A stretch of DNA of 64,000 bases from Tissierellales bacterium (GCA_030146915.1 JASLAT010000008.1:20619-84618); one strand, 5' to 3'; positions 1 to 8,982 are shown, numbered from the stretch's first letter. A program made the numbers and translations. The notes: generated by a model from the letters alone, not told the origin.

Positions 1-459
1 AGTAAATTACGAGAATCACTAAATAATAATAGTTTAACTGAAGAAGATTTAGCTCCAAAAATATATTTAGATATGCCTTTAAAATTAAGTGATATAAATT
101 ATGAACTTGTTTATAATTTAGAGAAATTAGAACCTTTTGGAAAAGGAAATAGTAAACCTATTTTTGGTGTAACAAATATAGATATAGCTGGAGCTAAAGT
201 TTTAGGTAAAAATAAAAATGTTATAAAACTTCAACTACTAGATGAAAATAATAGAATAATAGAGGGTATGATTTTTAATGGAGTTGAAGATTTTGAGAAT
301 GTAATAGTAAACAATTATGGTAGTCAAGAACTTGAGAAGCTTTATTCTAATTTGGAAAACTCTATAAAGTTAGATTTGGTTTTTTATCCGAATATTAATG
401 AATTTATGGGTAGAACTACTTTACAAATCATTATAGAATCTTATAGAATTAGTAAATAA
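1..459 (+). CDS. recJ: RecJ single-stranded-DNA exonuclease, C-terminal part (partial at 5' edge)
   Basis: The frame is open from the window's first base to TAA at 457-459, so this is the 3' end of a longer gene. The residues LEPFGKGNSKPIF (about 32-44 codons after the internal ATG at 73 is counted back) match the conserved 'EPFGxGNPxPxF' segment that opens the C-terminal OB-like domain of RecJ; a beta-rich OB-type stretch follows. RecJ is a 5'-3' ssDNA exonuclease of recombinational and mismatch repair. The catalytic DHH domains lie upstream, outside the window. The rel gene starts 26 bases after the stop, as in many Firmicutes where recJ precedes relA. Identity is family-level, from one motif plus gene order. 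Confidence 0.88.
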   Translation, partial: SKLRESLNNNSLTEEDLAPKIYLDMPLKLSDINYELVYNLEKLEPFGKGNSKPIFGVTNIDIAGAKVLGKNKNVIKLQLLDENNRIIEGMIFNGVEDFENVIVNNYGSQELEKLYSNLENSIKLDLVFYPNINEFMGRTTLQIIIESYRISK

Positions 460-485
460 GAATGCTTATAGAAAGAGGTGAGTTT

Positions 486-2654
486 ATGTTAGAACAATTA
501 TTATCCAGAGTTATTGAATATAATCCGGAGGCAGATTTAAAATTACTTGAAAAAGCTTATTATTTTTCTGAAGAAGCTCATTCAGAGCAAAAGAGAAATT
601 CAGGAGAACCATTTTTTATACATCCATTTAATGTAGCGTTAATACTTTGTGATTTAAATATGGATACGTCTACGATTATAGCTGGTTTATTACACGATAC
701 CATTGAGGATACAAGTGTAACTTTTGAAGATATTGAAGAGAACTTTGATAGAGAAATAGCGGTAATTGTCGATGGTGTTACAAAATTAAAAAATTTACCT
801 TATAGAACTAAGCAAGAAAATCAAGCAGAAAACTTAAGAAAAATGGTTCTTGCTATGGCAAAAGATATAAGGGTCATAATTGTAAAGTTGGCAGATCGAC
901 TTCATAACATGCGTACTCTTGAGTACATGAGTCCCGCTAAAAAGAAGGAAAAAGCTTTAGAGACTTTAGAAATATATGCTCCTTTGGCTCATAGAATGGG
1001 TATTTCAAAGATAAAGTGGGAATTAGAGGACTTATCTTTGAGGTTTTTAGACCCAGATAGTTATTATGATCTAGTTGATAAGGTTTCTAAAAAAAGGGTT
1101 GAAAGAGAAGAATATATTAATAGTATTTCAAAAATTTTAGGCGATAGCCTCGATAAACAAGGTATAAGTTATGATATAAGTGGTAGACCAAAAAGTTTTT
1201 ATAGTATTTATAAAAAAATGACAGAACAAGATAAAAGTTTTGATGAAATATTTGATCTAACTGCAATGAGAATTATTGTTGATGATGTTAAAGAATGTTA
1301 TGAATCATTAGGAATAGTTCATAACCTTTGGAGACCTATACCAGGAAGATTTAAAGATTATATAGCTATGCCAAAACCTAATATGTATCAATCAATTCAT
1401 ACAACTGTAATTGGTAAAAAAGGAGAAGTTTTTGAAGTTCAAATAAGGACTTGGGATATGCATCGCACAGCTGAATATGGTATTGCTGCACATTGGAGAT
1501 ATAAAGAAGGCTCAGAGGGTAAGTTAGATAATCTGGATAATAAACTTTCTTGGTTAAGACAACTCCTAGAATGGCAGGGAGACTTGAAAGACCCAAAAGA
1601 TTTTATGGAGACTTTAAAGGTGGATTTCTTCACTGATGAGGTTTATGTTTTCACGCCTGTTGGAGATGTTATAAATCTACCTGATGGATCAACACCAATT
1701 GACTTTGCCTATAGAGTCCATACAGAAGTTGGTAATAGATGTGTAGGAGCAAAAGTTGATGGAAGAATAGTCCCGTTAGACTATAAATTAAAAACAGGTA
1801 ATATTGTAGAAGTGATAACTTCTACTAATAGTAATCCAAGTAGAGATTGGGTTAATATAGTAAAAAGTCCACAGGCTAGAAGTAAGATTAGACAATGGTT
1901 TAAAGTGAAAGATAAAGATGTTAATAAGGTAAAAGGTAAGGAGCTTTTAGAAAGAGAAATAAGAAGGTTAAATTATGATATAAATAAATTTTTAGATGAG
2001 GAAAAATTGGATTCTATAGCTAGAAGAATGGGCTTAAGCACTTTAGAAGATTTATATGCTTCTGTAGGTTTTGGAAGTACAAGCTTGAATCAAATTATAC
2101 CAAAATTAAGAGAAGAATATGAAAAGAAATATGGTAAAGAAGAAGAAAAAGAGAGTAAAAAAATTATTAAGAAGCCTCAACCAAAAAGGGCAAGAAGCTC
2201 AGATAACCAAGGTATAAATATTACTGGTGTAGATAATATAAAAGTTAGATTTTCTAAGTGTTGTAATCCTGTACCAGGTGATAATATAGTAGGATATATT
2301 ACAAGAGGAAGAGGCGTTTCGATCCATAGAACTGATTGTTCTAATATTGATTTAGCTAGTGAGGAAGATAGAGCAAGATTTATAGATGTAAATTGGGATA
2401 GCACTGAACAGGCGTCTTATGCAGCAGAGATACAAATTCAATCAGTTGATAGACCTGGCTTGTTGGCAGAAATTACAAATAGAATGGCAGAAACTGAAAT
2501 AACTTTAACTTCTTTAAATGCGAGAACTAACAAGGCTAATATTGTTATAATAAATATGACATTAGAAATTAAAGATACTCAGGAATTAGAAAAATTTATA
2601 CGTGATATGAAGGGTATGGAAAGTATTATAGATGCATACAGAGTGACAGTATAG
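486..2654 (+). CDS. relA: Bifunctional (p)ppGpp synthetase/hydrolase Rel
   Basis: About 722 aa, full length for a long Rel/SpoT protein, cytosolic. Order: HD hydrolase domain (HDTIEDT near residue 70), synthetase domain (GRFKDYIA and YQSIHTT), TGS domain near 390-450, a Cys/His-containing ZFD/CC domain (FSKCCNPVPGD) and a C-terminal ACT domain. The RFKD sequence is the RxKD motif of bifunctional Rel/SpoT rather than the ExDD motif of synthetase-only RelA, and the HD motif is intact, so both making and degrading ppGpp is expected. I place the start at ATG 486, five bases after AGAGGTG; an ATG at 462 lies upstream of that ribosome binding site. dtd follows after 9 bases, so the two are probably cotranscribed. 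Confidence 0.97.
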   Translation: MLEQLLSRVIEYNPEADLKLLEKAYYFSEEAHSEQKRNSGEPFFIHPFNVALILCDLNMDTSTIIAGLLHDTIEDTSVTFEDIEENFDREIAVIVDGVTKLKNLPYRTKQENQAENLRKMVLAMAKDIRVIIVKLADRLHNMRTLEYMSPAKKKEKALETLEIYAPLAHRMGISKIKWELEDLSLRFLDPDSYYDLVDKVSKKRVEREEYINSISKILGDSLDKQGISYDISGRPKSFYSIYKKMTEQDKSFDEIFDLTAMRIIVDDVKECYESLGIVHNLWRPIPGRFKDYIAMPKPNMYQSIHTTVIGKKGEVFEVQIRTWDMHRTAEYGIAAHWRYKEGSEGKLDNLDNKLSWLRQLLEWQGDLKDPKDFMETLKVDFFTDEVYVFTPVGDVINLPDGSTPIDFAYRVHTEVGNRCVGAKVDGRIVPLDYKLKTGNIVEVITSTNSNPSRDWVNIVKSPQARSKIRQWFKVKDKDVNKVKGKELLEREIRRLNYDINKFLDEEKLDSIARRMGLSTLEDLYASVGFGSTSLNQIIPKLREEYEKKYGKEEEKESKKIIKKPQPKRARSSDNQGINITGVDNIKVRFSKCCNPVPGDNIVGYITRGRGVSIHRTDCSNIDLASEEDRARFIDVNWDSTEQASYAAEIQIQSVDRPGLLAEITNRMAETEITLTSLNARTNKANIVIINMTLEIKDTQELEKFIRDMKGMESIIDAYRVTV

Positions 2655-2663
2655 GAGGATTTT

Positions 2664-3113
2664 ATGAGAGCGGTTGTACAGAGAGTTGAATATGCTAAAT
2701 TAAAAGTAGATTCAGAATTAGTATCTGATATATCTAAGGGCTTATTAGTTTTATTAGGTGTAGGAAATGAAGATAATAGTATTGATGTTGATTATCTAGT
2801 AGATAAGGTTTTAGGACTTAGAATTTTTGAAGATGAACAAGGTAAGATGAATTTATCAGTAAAGGATATAGAAGGAGAAGTACTTGTGGTTTCACAATTT
2901 ACATTGTATGGAGATGTAAGAAAGGGTAAAAGACCTAGTTTTTCTGATTCTGCTGATCCAGATAAGGCTTTAAAACTTTATGAAGAGTTTGTTACTAAGG
3001 CTAAGAAGTCTGGTTTAAAAATAAAAGAAGGTGTATTTGGAGCAGATATGGATGTTGAGTTTCTAAATCAAGGACCGGTAACTATATTATTAGATAGTAG
3101 TAAAACATTTTAA
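2664..3113 (+). CDS. dtd: D-aminoacyl-tRNA deacylase
   Basis: 149 aa, the usual DTD length. It hydrolyses D-amino acids (and glycine mischarged on tRNA-Ala in known homologues) from tRNA. Visible signatures are the N-terminal MRAVVQRV, the SQFTLYGD motif near residue 78 and the [11 protein letters not shown] motif near 135, which carries the Gly-cisPro element of the active site. AGGAGG sits just upstream of the ATG. It lies between rel and a metallo-hydrolase gene with short gaps, the same rel-dtd pairing as in Bacillus. Confidence 0.96.
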   Translation: MRAVVQRVEYAKLKVDSELVSDISKGLLVLLGVGNEDNSIDVDYLVDKVLGLRIFEDEQGKMNLSVKDIEGEVLVVSQFTLYGDVRKGKRPSFSDSADPDKALKLYEEFVTKAKKSGLKIKEGVFGADMDVEFLNQGPVTILLDSSKTF

Positions 3114-3124
3114 GGAGGAATACG

Positions 3125-3751
3125 ATGAATTTTAAGATAATTATAATACCTGAAACTGGATATGGTGCAAATTGTTATATAGTATACTCAGAAGATACTA
3201 AAAAAGCAGTTGTAGTGGATCCAGGTGTTGAATTAAAGGTTATTGAAGACTATATAGAAAAAAATAATCTAGAGGTTGAAAAAATTCTTTTAACACATGG
3301 GCATGCAGATCATATAGGTACTTTACAAGATCTAAAAACTAAACTACAAGTACCAATTGTAGCACATAAAGATGAATTAGAATTATTAAAAAATGGAAGT
3401 TTAAATTTTTCAACTCAGATGTTTGGCAAAGAAATAAGCTTGGATGTTGATGAAATTTTAGAAGATAATGACCTAATAAAGATAGGAGACTTGGAATTTA
3501 AAGTTATTCACACTCCAGGGCATACCCCAGGAGGAGTTTGCTACAAAATAGGAAGTTATCTAATAACAGGGGACACTTTATTTCAGGGATCAATAGGTAG
3601 AACGGACTTTCCAGGAGGAAGTTTTGAAGAAATTATAGATTCTATAAAAAGCAAATTATTAATATTAGATGAATCTATTACAATTTTGCCTGGTCATGGG
3701 CCTCACTCTACAATTGCCTATGAGAAGCAATATAATCCTTTTTTAAGATAG
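3125..3751 (+). CDS. MBL-fold metallo-hydrolase (glyoxalase II-like)
   Basis: 208 aa. The metallo-beta-lactamase signature THGHADHIG (HxHxDH, near residue 59), HTPGHTPGG near 130, GDTLF near 149 and LPGHGP near 190 give the full set of two-metal ligands. The short GloB/YcbL-like form lacks the C-terminal helical substrate domain of classical glyoxalase II, so the substrate is uncertain; a general thioesterase is the common prediction. AGGAGG is located before the ATG, and the gene abuts hemZ, which begins within seven bases of its stop. Confidence 0.9.
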   Translation: MNFKIIIIPETGYGANCYIVYSEDTKKAVVVDPGVELKVIEDYIEKNNLEVEKILLTHGHADHIGTLQDLKTKLQVPIVAHKDELELLKNGSLNFSTQMFGKEISLDVDEILEDNDLIKIGDLEFKVIHTPGHTPGGVCYKIGSYLITGDTLFQGSIGRTDFPGGSFEEIIDSIKSKLLILDESITILPGHGPHSTIAYEKQYNPFLR

Positions 3752-3757
3752 GTGAGT

Positions 3758-5209
3758 ATGTTGTTGAAAATATATGTTGAAGACTATTTTTACACTCCTG
3801 GCTTTAAAGCATTAATGGAGAGTTTATTTCCTAAAGAAAGTATTTTATATAGTAGTATTAAAATAATAAATTATGATAAATATATAAATATTTATCAAGA
3901 AGATAGCCATTATGTATTAGAAGCTATGGTTAATAATAAATTCTTTAAGGATAAAGAGAACTTTAAAAAAATTAATGTATATATAGATAATAATGATAAA
4001 AAGAAAGATGTTGCTATAAAAAAACTTCTTGTAAGATCATTTAAAGGCAAAAAATCAATTCCTTGGGGAATTTTAACAGGCATAAGACCTAGTAAGATAG
4101 TTCACAACTTATTAGATCAGAATATAACAAGACAAGATATAGATCTTGTTTTAACAGAAGAATATTTATTGAGTGAGCTAAAAAGCTCTGATTTAATTAA
4201 TATATCAGAAAGGCAAAGATCTTATTTGAATCAATCAAAAGGTGGATATAGTCTTTATTTTAGTATACCATTTTGTCCAAGTATTTGTAGTTACTGTTCT
4301 TTTCCAACATTACCTGTAAAGAAGTATGAAAATATAGTATCGGACTATATAGATAATCTAATATATGAGTTTGAAACTGTGAGTAAATATTTAGAATTAG
4401 GTAAGCTTAACTCTATTTATATAGGTGGGGGCACACCTACCTCTATAAATAGAGAGCTTTTAGCTAAGTTGATAAACACTATAAATTTAGTATTTAAAGA
4501 TTATGATATTAAAGAGTTCACAGTTGAAGCTGGTAGACCAGATAGTTTAGATTATGACTATTTAAAGATGCTAAAAGATTTAGGAGTAGATAGAATAAGT
4601 ATTAATCCACAGACAATGAGGGATGAAACTTTAAGTCAAGTTGGCCGCACACATAAATCTAGCCAAATTATTGAGGTATATAATCAGGCTAAAAGTTTAG
4701 GTTTTAAAACTATAAACATGGACTTAATAATTGGATTACCTGGTGAAACAATAGATGACATAATGTACACTTTCAAAGAAATAAAAAAACTAAAACCAAA
4801 TAACTTAACAATACACAGTCTTGCTATAAAAAATGGATCTAATTTTAAAAGGCTCTATAATTCTTCTGTAGCTGTAAATGACGAAATAGCTTTATTATTA
4901 GACAATAATATAAAGCAGTTAATAAGCGATTTAAGTCTTGTTCCTTATTATTTATATAGACAAAAGCAAAGTTTTGCAAACTTAGAAAATGTTGGATATG
5001 CTAAAGATGGACATATCTCGATATATAATATATCTATGATGGAAGAGAGAGAAACAATACTTGCTTTTGGAATGGGAGCTGTTAGCAAAATAGTTAATAA
5101 AGATTTAAGGGTAAAAAGAGAGGCAAATTTTAAAAGTTTAAAAGACTATATTGATAGAATAGATGAGCAAATTAATAAAAAAGTTAAACATCTTCATAAT
5201 AATTTGTAA
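3758..5209 (+). CDS. hemZ: HemZ-type oxygen-independent coproporphyrinogen III dehydrogenase
   Basis: About 483 aa radical SAM enzyme of the HemN/HemZ family. The cluster motif CPSICSYC (Cx3Cx2C) is near residue 170, followed by GGGTPTS and EAGRPDS, both characteristic of HemZ. The region before the radical SAM core contains WGILTGIRPSK, a HemZ-specific segment also present in the B. subtilis protein. The known role is decarboxylation of coproporphyrinogen III, although no other heme gene is nearby. Start choice is unsettled: GTG 3752, ATG 3758 and TTG 3761 all lie next to AGGTG at 3750-3754; I chose the ATG. Confidence 0.92.
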   Translation: MLLKIYVEDYFYTPGFKALMESLFPKESILYSSIKIINYDKYINIYQEDSHYVLEAMVNNKFFKDKENFKKINVYIDNNDKKKDVAIKKLLVRSFKGKKSIPWGILTGIRPSKIVHNLLDQNITRQDIDLVLTEEYLLSELKSSDLINISERQRSYLNQSKGGYSLYFSIPFCPSICSYCSFPTLPVKKYENIVSDYIDNLIYEFETVSKYLELGKLNSIYIGGGTPTSINRELLAKLINTINLVFKDYDIKEFTVEAGRPDSLDYDYLKMLKDLGVDRISINPQTMRDETLSQVGRTHKSSQIIEVYNQAKSLGFKTINMDLIIGLPGETIDDIMYTFKEIKKLKPNNLTIHSLAIKNGSNFKRLYNSSVAVNDEIALLLDNNIKQLISDLSLVPYYLYRQKQSFANLENVGYAKDGHISIYNISMMEERETILAFGMGAVSKIVNKDLRVKREANFKSLKDYIDRIDEQINKKVKHLHNNL

Positions 5210-5213
5210 TAGC

Positions 5214-5242
5214 TTGTAAAATAAAACTATAGATATTATAAT
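5214..5242 (+). promoter_or_regulatory. Candidate sigma-A promoter for aspS
   Basis: TTGTAA at 5214-5219 and TATAAT at 5237-5242 are separated by exactly 17 bases. Transcription starting near 5250 would give a leader of about 110 nt before aspS that contains the inverted repeats noted separately. Seen by eye only. Confidence 0.5.
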
Positions 5243-5252
5243 GTAGATAGGT

Positions 5253-5340
5253 GTATTATAAAATACGTGAGATTGATGTGCTTAGTATATAATACTACGA
5301 GAAAACCTCTCGTCGCTGGTTACAGAGATGAGGGGCTTTA
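5253..5340 (+). promoter_or_regulatory. Structured 5' leader of aspS, class unknown
   Basis: Two nested or adjacent inverted repeats are visible: GTATTATA (5253-5260) with TATAATAC (5288-5295), an exact 8-bp match, and ACGAG (5297-5301) with CTCGT (5309-5313). A third possible pairing links CCTCTC (5306-5311) with GAGATGAGG (5326-5334, one bulged base), mutually exclusive with the second. That arrangement could form an attenuator, but no strong T-run follows. I looked for the T-box core (AGGGTGGNACCGCG) and did not find it. It could also be the hemZ terminator. Confidence 0.35.
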
Positions 5341-5361
5341 TTATGTAAGGAGGAAATTTTA

Positions 5362-7137
5362 ATGGTAGAAAATATGGGTAATTTGAGAAGAACCAACATG
5401 TGTGGTGATTTGAGAATTACAGATGTAGATAAAACAGTTACATTAATGGGATGGGTTCAGAGAGAAAGAAATTTAGGTTCTATAATCTTTATAGATTTAA
5501 GAGATACTACAGGCATAACTCAAATTGTTATAGATGATACAGTATCAAAAGAAATTTTTAGTAAAGCAGAAAAAATTAGATCTGAATATGTTATAGCAGT
5601 GAAAGGTAAGGTAAGGGAAAGACAAGCAAAAAATGAAGACATAAAAACTGGGGATATTGAGTTATTAGTAGAGGAGCTTAAAATCTTAAATAAATCAGAA
5701 ACACCACCTATATATATAAAAGATGATGATAAAGTTTCTGAGAATATGAAATTAAAATACAGATATTTGGATTTAAGAAAACCAAATATGCAGGAAAAAT
5801 TAAAAATTAGAGCAAAAGCAGCTAGAGTCGTAAGAGACTTTTTATATGAAAATAATTTTGTAGAAATAGAAACACCAATGCTTACAAAACCAACACCAGA
5901 AGGAGCAAGGGACTATTTAGTACCAAGTAGAGTTAACAAAGGCGAGTTTTATGCGTTACCTCAATCTCCACAACAAATGAAGCAATTACTAATGGTAGCA
6001 GGCATGGATAGATATTATCAAATAACTAAGTGTTTTAGAGATGAGGACCTAAGAGCAAATCGTCAGCCAGAATTTACACAAATTGATATAGAAATGTCAT
6101 TTGTTGATGTAGAGGATATAATATCTATTAATGAAAAGTTAATAAAAAATATCTTTAAAGAGATGAAGGACATTGATATTAAGTTACCTATAGATAGAAT
6201 GACTTATAATGATGCAATGACTAGGTTTGGATCTGATAAACCAGACTTAAGATTTGGATACGAGCTTGTAGACTTGACAGAAGTTTTAAGAAAGAGCGAA
6301 TTTAAAGTATTTAGTGGTAATATTGCTAACGGAGGACATGTTAGAGGAATTAATTTTAAAGGACAAGAAAATCAATTAAGTAATAAAGATATTAAAAAAT
6401 TAGAATCTTTTGTAAAGGATTATGGAGCAAAAGGTTTAGTAGATATTAGAGTTGTAGATGGACAATTGAATTCTAGAATTGCTAAATTCCTTACAGAAGA
6501 AGAGTTAGAAGGAATACGTAGTACTATGGAAGCAGAAGATGGAGATATAATATTTATTGTAGCTGATAAACCTCAAGTAGTTTTCGATTCATTAGGTAGT
6601 TTGAGAGTTAAGTTAGCAAAAGATTTAGATTTAATAAATAAGGATCAACTTGCTTTAGTTTGGATAACAGAATTCCCATTATTTGAATATGATGAAGAAG
6701 AAGAAAGATATGTAGCAGTACATCATCCATTTACTTCCCCAATGGATGAAGACATTGAATACTTAGAGACTGAACCAGGTAAAGTTAGAGCAAAAGCTTA
6801 TGATATAGTTATGAATGGTGATGAGCTAGGTGGAGGAAGTATAAGGATTAATAATCCAGAATTACAAAATAAAATGTTTAAACTACTTGGTTTTAATGAA
6901 GAAGAGATAGCTATAAAGTTTGGACATTTAATAGAAGCATTTAAATATGGAACACCTCCTCATGGTGGTATAGCCTATGGATTTGATAGATTAGTTATGT
7001 TGTTAACTAACACTGAAAATATAAGAGATGTTATAGCGTTCCCTAAAACTCAAGCTGCAACAGATTTAATGATGGATGCTCCTACAAAAGTAACTGAAGA
7101 TCAACTTGTTGAGTTAAATATAAAAGAAAGAAATTAG
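5362..7137 (+). CDS. aspS: Aspartyl-tRNA synthetase
   Basis: 591 aa class II synthetase that charges tRNA-Asp (possibly also tRNA-Asn if non-discriminating). N-terminal OB anticodon domain (GWVQRERNLG near residue 27), motif 2 FRDEDLRANRQPEFTQ near 222-237, the bacterial GAD insert domain in the middle, and motif 3 GIAYGFDRL near 538. Length and domain order fit bacterial AspRS. AAGGAGG lies 9 bases before ATG 5362. A clostridial neighbour, hisS, is absent here. The gene has its own promoter and an unusual leader upstream. Confidence 0.97.
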   Translation: MVENMGNLRRTNMCGDLRITDVDKTVTLMGWVQRERNLGSIIFIDLRDTTGITQIVIDDTVSKEIFSKAEKIRSEYVIAVKGKVRERQAKNEDIKTGDIELLVEELKILNKSETPPIYIKDDDKVSENMKLKYRYLDLRKPNMQEKLKIRAKAARVVRDFLYENNFVEIETPMLTKPTPEGARDYLVPSRVNKGEFYALPQSPQQMKQLLMVAGMDRYYQITKCFRDEDLRANRQPEFTQIDIEMSFVDVEDIISINEKLIKNIFKEMKDIDIKLPIDRMTYNDAMTRFGSDKPDLRFGYELVDLTEVLRKSEFKVFSGNIANGGHVRGINFKGQENQLSNKDIKKLESFVKDYGAKGLVDIRVVDGQLNSRIAKFLTEEELEGIRSTMEAEDGDIIFIVADKPQVVFDSLGSLRVKLAKDLDLINKDQLALVWITEFPLFEYDEEEERYVAVHHPFTSPMDEDIEYLETEPGKVRAKAYDIVMNGDELGGGSIRINNPELQNKMFKLLGFNEEEIAIKFGHLIEAFKYGTPPHGGIAYGFDRLVMLLTNTENIRDVIAFPKTQAATDLMMDAPTKVTEDQLVELNIKERN

Positions 7138-7147
7138 TAGTGATATT

Positions 7148-7849
7148 ATGGATCAAAGATTTATTAGATCTCAGGCTCTAATAGGAAAGGAAGCTATGTG
7201 TAAGCTTAGTATACCTACAGTTTCTATATTTGGAATAGGTGGAGTAGGGTCTTATGCTGCAGAAATATTAGCTAGAACTGGCATAACTAATTTTAAACTT
7301 ATAGATTATGATATAATAGATTTAACTAATATTAATAGACAAATACATGCCTTAGATACAACTGTTGGAAAAAGCAAAGTTGAGGTTATGAAGTCGAGAA
7401 TTTTAGATATTAATCCAAAAGCTAAGATTCAAACTTATAATTTGAAATATCAAGAAGGATTGGAAGAAAAAATAGGCCTTCTTGATAGTGATTATATAAT
7501 AGATGCCATAGATACTATATCATCTAAAATAAGTTTAATAGAATATGCATGTAAAAATCATATACCTATAATAAGTGCTATGGGAGCAGGAAACAAAATA
7601 GATCCTAGTAAAGTGAAAATAAATGATATATATGATACTAAAGTTTGTCCACTTGCTAGAGTTATGAGAAGAGAATTGAGAAAGAGAGAGATAAGTAACC
7701 TTTGTGTAGTGTGGTCTGATGAAGACCCTATTAATGTAAATTTAGGAGATAAAGATAGGAGAAAGGCGGTTCCAGCTAGTATTGCCTTTGTCCCTTCAAT
7801 ATTTGGAATATTAATGGCTTCTAAGGTAATAAAGGATTTATCCTTATAG
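7148..7849 (+). CDS. tcdA: tRNA threonylcarbamoyladenosine dehydratase (TcdA/CsdL family, ThiF fold)
   Basis: 233 aa E1-like protein. The ATP-binding glycine loop GIGGVGSYAAE is near residue 27 and the DYDIIDLTNINRQ segment near 54 carries the adenylate-site residues; both are typical of ThiF/MoeB/TcdA. The short length without a rhodanese domain favours TcdA, which cyclises t6A37 to ct6A in ANN-decoding tRNAs. It begins ten bases after aspS and is probably cotranscribed. A MoeB/ThiF role is less likely because no thiS or moaD neighbours are present. Confidence 0.85.
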   Translation: MDQRFIRSQALIGKEAMCKLSIPTVSIFGIGGVGSYAAEILARTGITNFKLIDYDIIDLTNINRQIHALDTTVGKSKVEVMKSRILDINPKAKIQTYNLKYQEGLEEKIGLLDSDYIIDAIDTISSKISLIEYACKNHIPIISAMGAGNKIDPSKVKINDIYDTKVCPLARVMRRELRKREISNLCVVWSDEDPINVNLGDKDRRKAVPASIAFVPSIFGILMASKVIKDLSL

Positions 7850-7861
7850 GAGGGTTGAATT

Positions 7862-8281
7862 ATGGAGCAAATAGGTTTTGTAAAAAAGACATTAGGAGAT
7901 AAAGTTGAGATAGAAGTAAGTAGAATCTCTGGGTGTGGCGGAGGATGTAAGACATGTAGTGGATGTGATACTCCAGGACATAGCTTAATAATAAAAAACA
8001 ATCTTAATGTAAAAGTTGGTGATATAGTAAAAGTTAAAGGAGAGGTAAAAAATATAATGAAATATACATTTATAGTTTATTTTATACCTTTATCTATGCT
8101 TTTACTTGGAGTTTTTAGTGGAATAAAAATGTTTAGTGGATCTAACTCTATAAACCCTGAAGTAGCTGGATTTATTTTAGGACTTATATTTATGGGCTTG
8201 GGATATCTGCTAGTAAAATTAATTGATTCTAAGATAGGAAAAAAAGATGAAACTGCAATTTCTATAATTGAAGTATTATAA
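7862..8281 (+). CDS. RseC/MucC-like membrane protein with N-terminal cysteine cluster
   Basis: 139 aa. An N-terminal GFVKKTLGDKVEIEV segment precedes a cysteine-rich stretch near residues 25-38 (CGGGCKTCSGC), then two hydrophobic membrane spans at about 63-83 and 93-117. This layout matches the RseC_MucC family (a regulator of sigma-E in proteobacteria, and RsxC-linked SoxR reduction). In Firmicutes the function is not established; electron transfer through the cysteines is a guess. AGGAGGG precedes the ATG. The gene lies between tcdA and a CsoR-family repressor with short gaps. Confidence 0.72.
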   Translation: MEQIGFVKKTLGDKVEIEVSRISGCGGGCKTCSGCDTPGHSLIIKNNLNVKVGDIVKVKGEVKNIMKYTFIVYFIPLSMLLLGVFSGIKMFSGSNSINPEVAGFILGLIFMGLGYLLVKLIDSKIGKKDETAISIIEVL

Positions 8282-8295
8282 ATAGGGGTGATATT

Positions 8296-8556
8296 ATGAG
8301 CAATATAGACCCAATAATAAAAAGATTAAATCGTATAGAAGGGCAGATAAAAGGAATTCAAAGGATGATATCTGAAGAGAAATTTTGTGGTGATATATTA
8401 ATCCAAGTATCAGCTGTAAAGTCAGCTTTAAACAATGTAGGTGGTCTGGTTTTAGAAAACTATATGAACGATTGTTTAAAAGGATACTTGGAAGGTGAAA
8501 CAGATGAAGAAGAGCTTAATACTCTAATTCAAATTATGTTACAATATATCAAGTAA
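8296..8556 (+). CDS. CsoR/CstR-family thiol- or metal-sensing repressor (DUF156)
   Basis: 86 aa, all-helical. The N-terminal IIKRLNRIEGQIKGIQRMI and the CGDILIQVSAVKSAL segment are diagnostic of the CsoR/RcnR/FrmR family of DNA-binding tetramers. Copper-sensing CsoR uses Cys-His-Cys; here the second ligand site reads LENYMNDC, with Asn where CsoR has His, leaving only two cysteines. That is the pattern of persulfide sensor CstR. Sulfur or persulfide sensing is therefore an inference. The ATG at 8296 follows GGGGTGATATT. Its stop directly abuts the stop of the convergent gene with no spacer. Confidence 0.85.
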   Translation: MSNIDPIIKRLNRIEGQIKGIQRMISEEKFCGDILIQVSAVKSALNNVGGLVLENYMNDCLKGYLEGETDEEELNTLIQIMLQYIK

Positions 8557-8982
8557 TTAATAGATTTTTCTTTTTATAGAATTGGAGAATACAGATGAAA
8601 CTATTATACCTAGAGCTATAGCTCCAGCAGTTAATAGTGTCTCAACTCCTTTTTCAGAGTAATTTAACTTATTTACTAGATTAAACATTGTATAATAGAC
8701 GCCAGCACCTGGTACTAAGGGTAATAGCCCTGGTATGGTAAAAAGGGTTGCTGGCTTTTTAAATTTTTTAGCAGATAACTCTCCAAGAACACTAACTGTT
8801 AGTGAAGCGATGAAAATAGAAATAAACTTATCATAGGCAAATAAATTTTCCATATAAAAATATATAAGCCAGCCAACCATACCTATTATTCCTGTAGGTA
8901 TCAATACATCCTTAGGCTCTGAGAAGAAAGCTGCGAAGGATGCAGTTGCTAAAAAAGCTAAAATTGCTTGTTTTATAAACAA
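8557..8982 (-). CDS. Threonine/serine exporter family protein, small subunit (ThrE_2/YjjB-like)
   Basis: About 141 aa, almost entirely hydrophobic with four apparent membrane spans, containing PGLLPLVPGAGVYYT, which is typical of the ThrE_2 (DUF3815) half of two-component threonine/serine exporters. It follows the DUF1212 half by a few bases on the same strand, the usual split arrangement (YjjP/YjjB). The start is unclear: TTG 8991 lies right against GGAG, while TTG 8982 is nine bases from it; I use 8982. Substrate is inferred from the family only. Confidence 0.82.
   Translation of the reverse strand: MFIKQAILAFLATASFAAFFSEPKDVLIPTGIIGMVGWLIYFYMENLFAYDKFISIFIASLTVSVLGELSAKKFKKPATLFTIPGLLPLVPGAGVYYTMFNLVNKLNYSEKGVETLLTAGAIALGIIVSSVFSNSIKRKIY

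Noticed and set aside
5250..5361. T-box riboswitch for aspS
   Set aside because: The T-box core sequence and stem I are absent and the leader is too short.
7558..8001. Minus-strand open frame opposite tcdA and the RseC-like gene
   Set aside because: It is antisense to two genes with recognised motifs and has no ribosome binding site or family resemblance.
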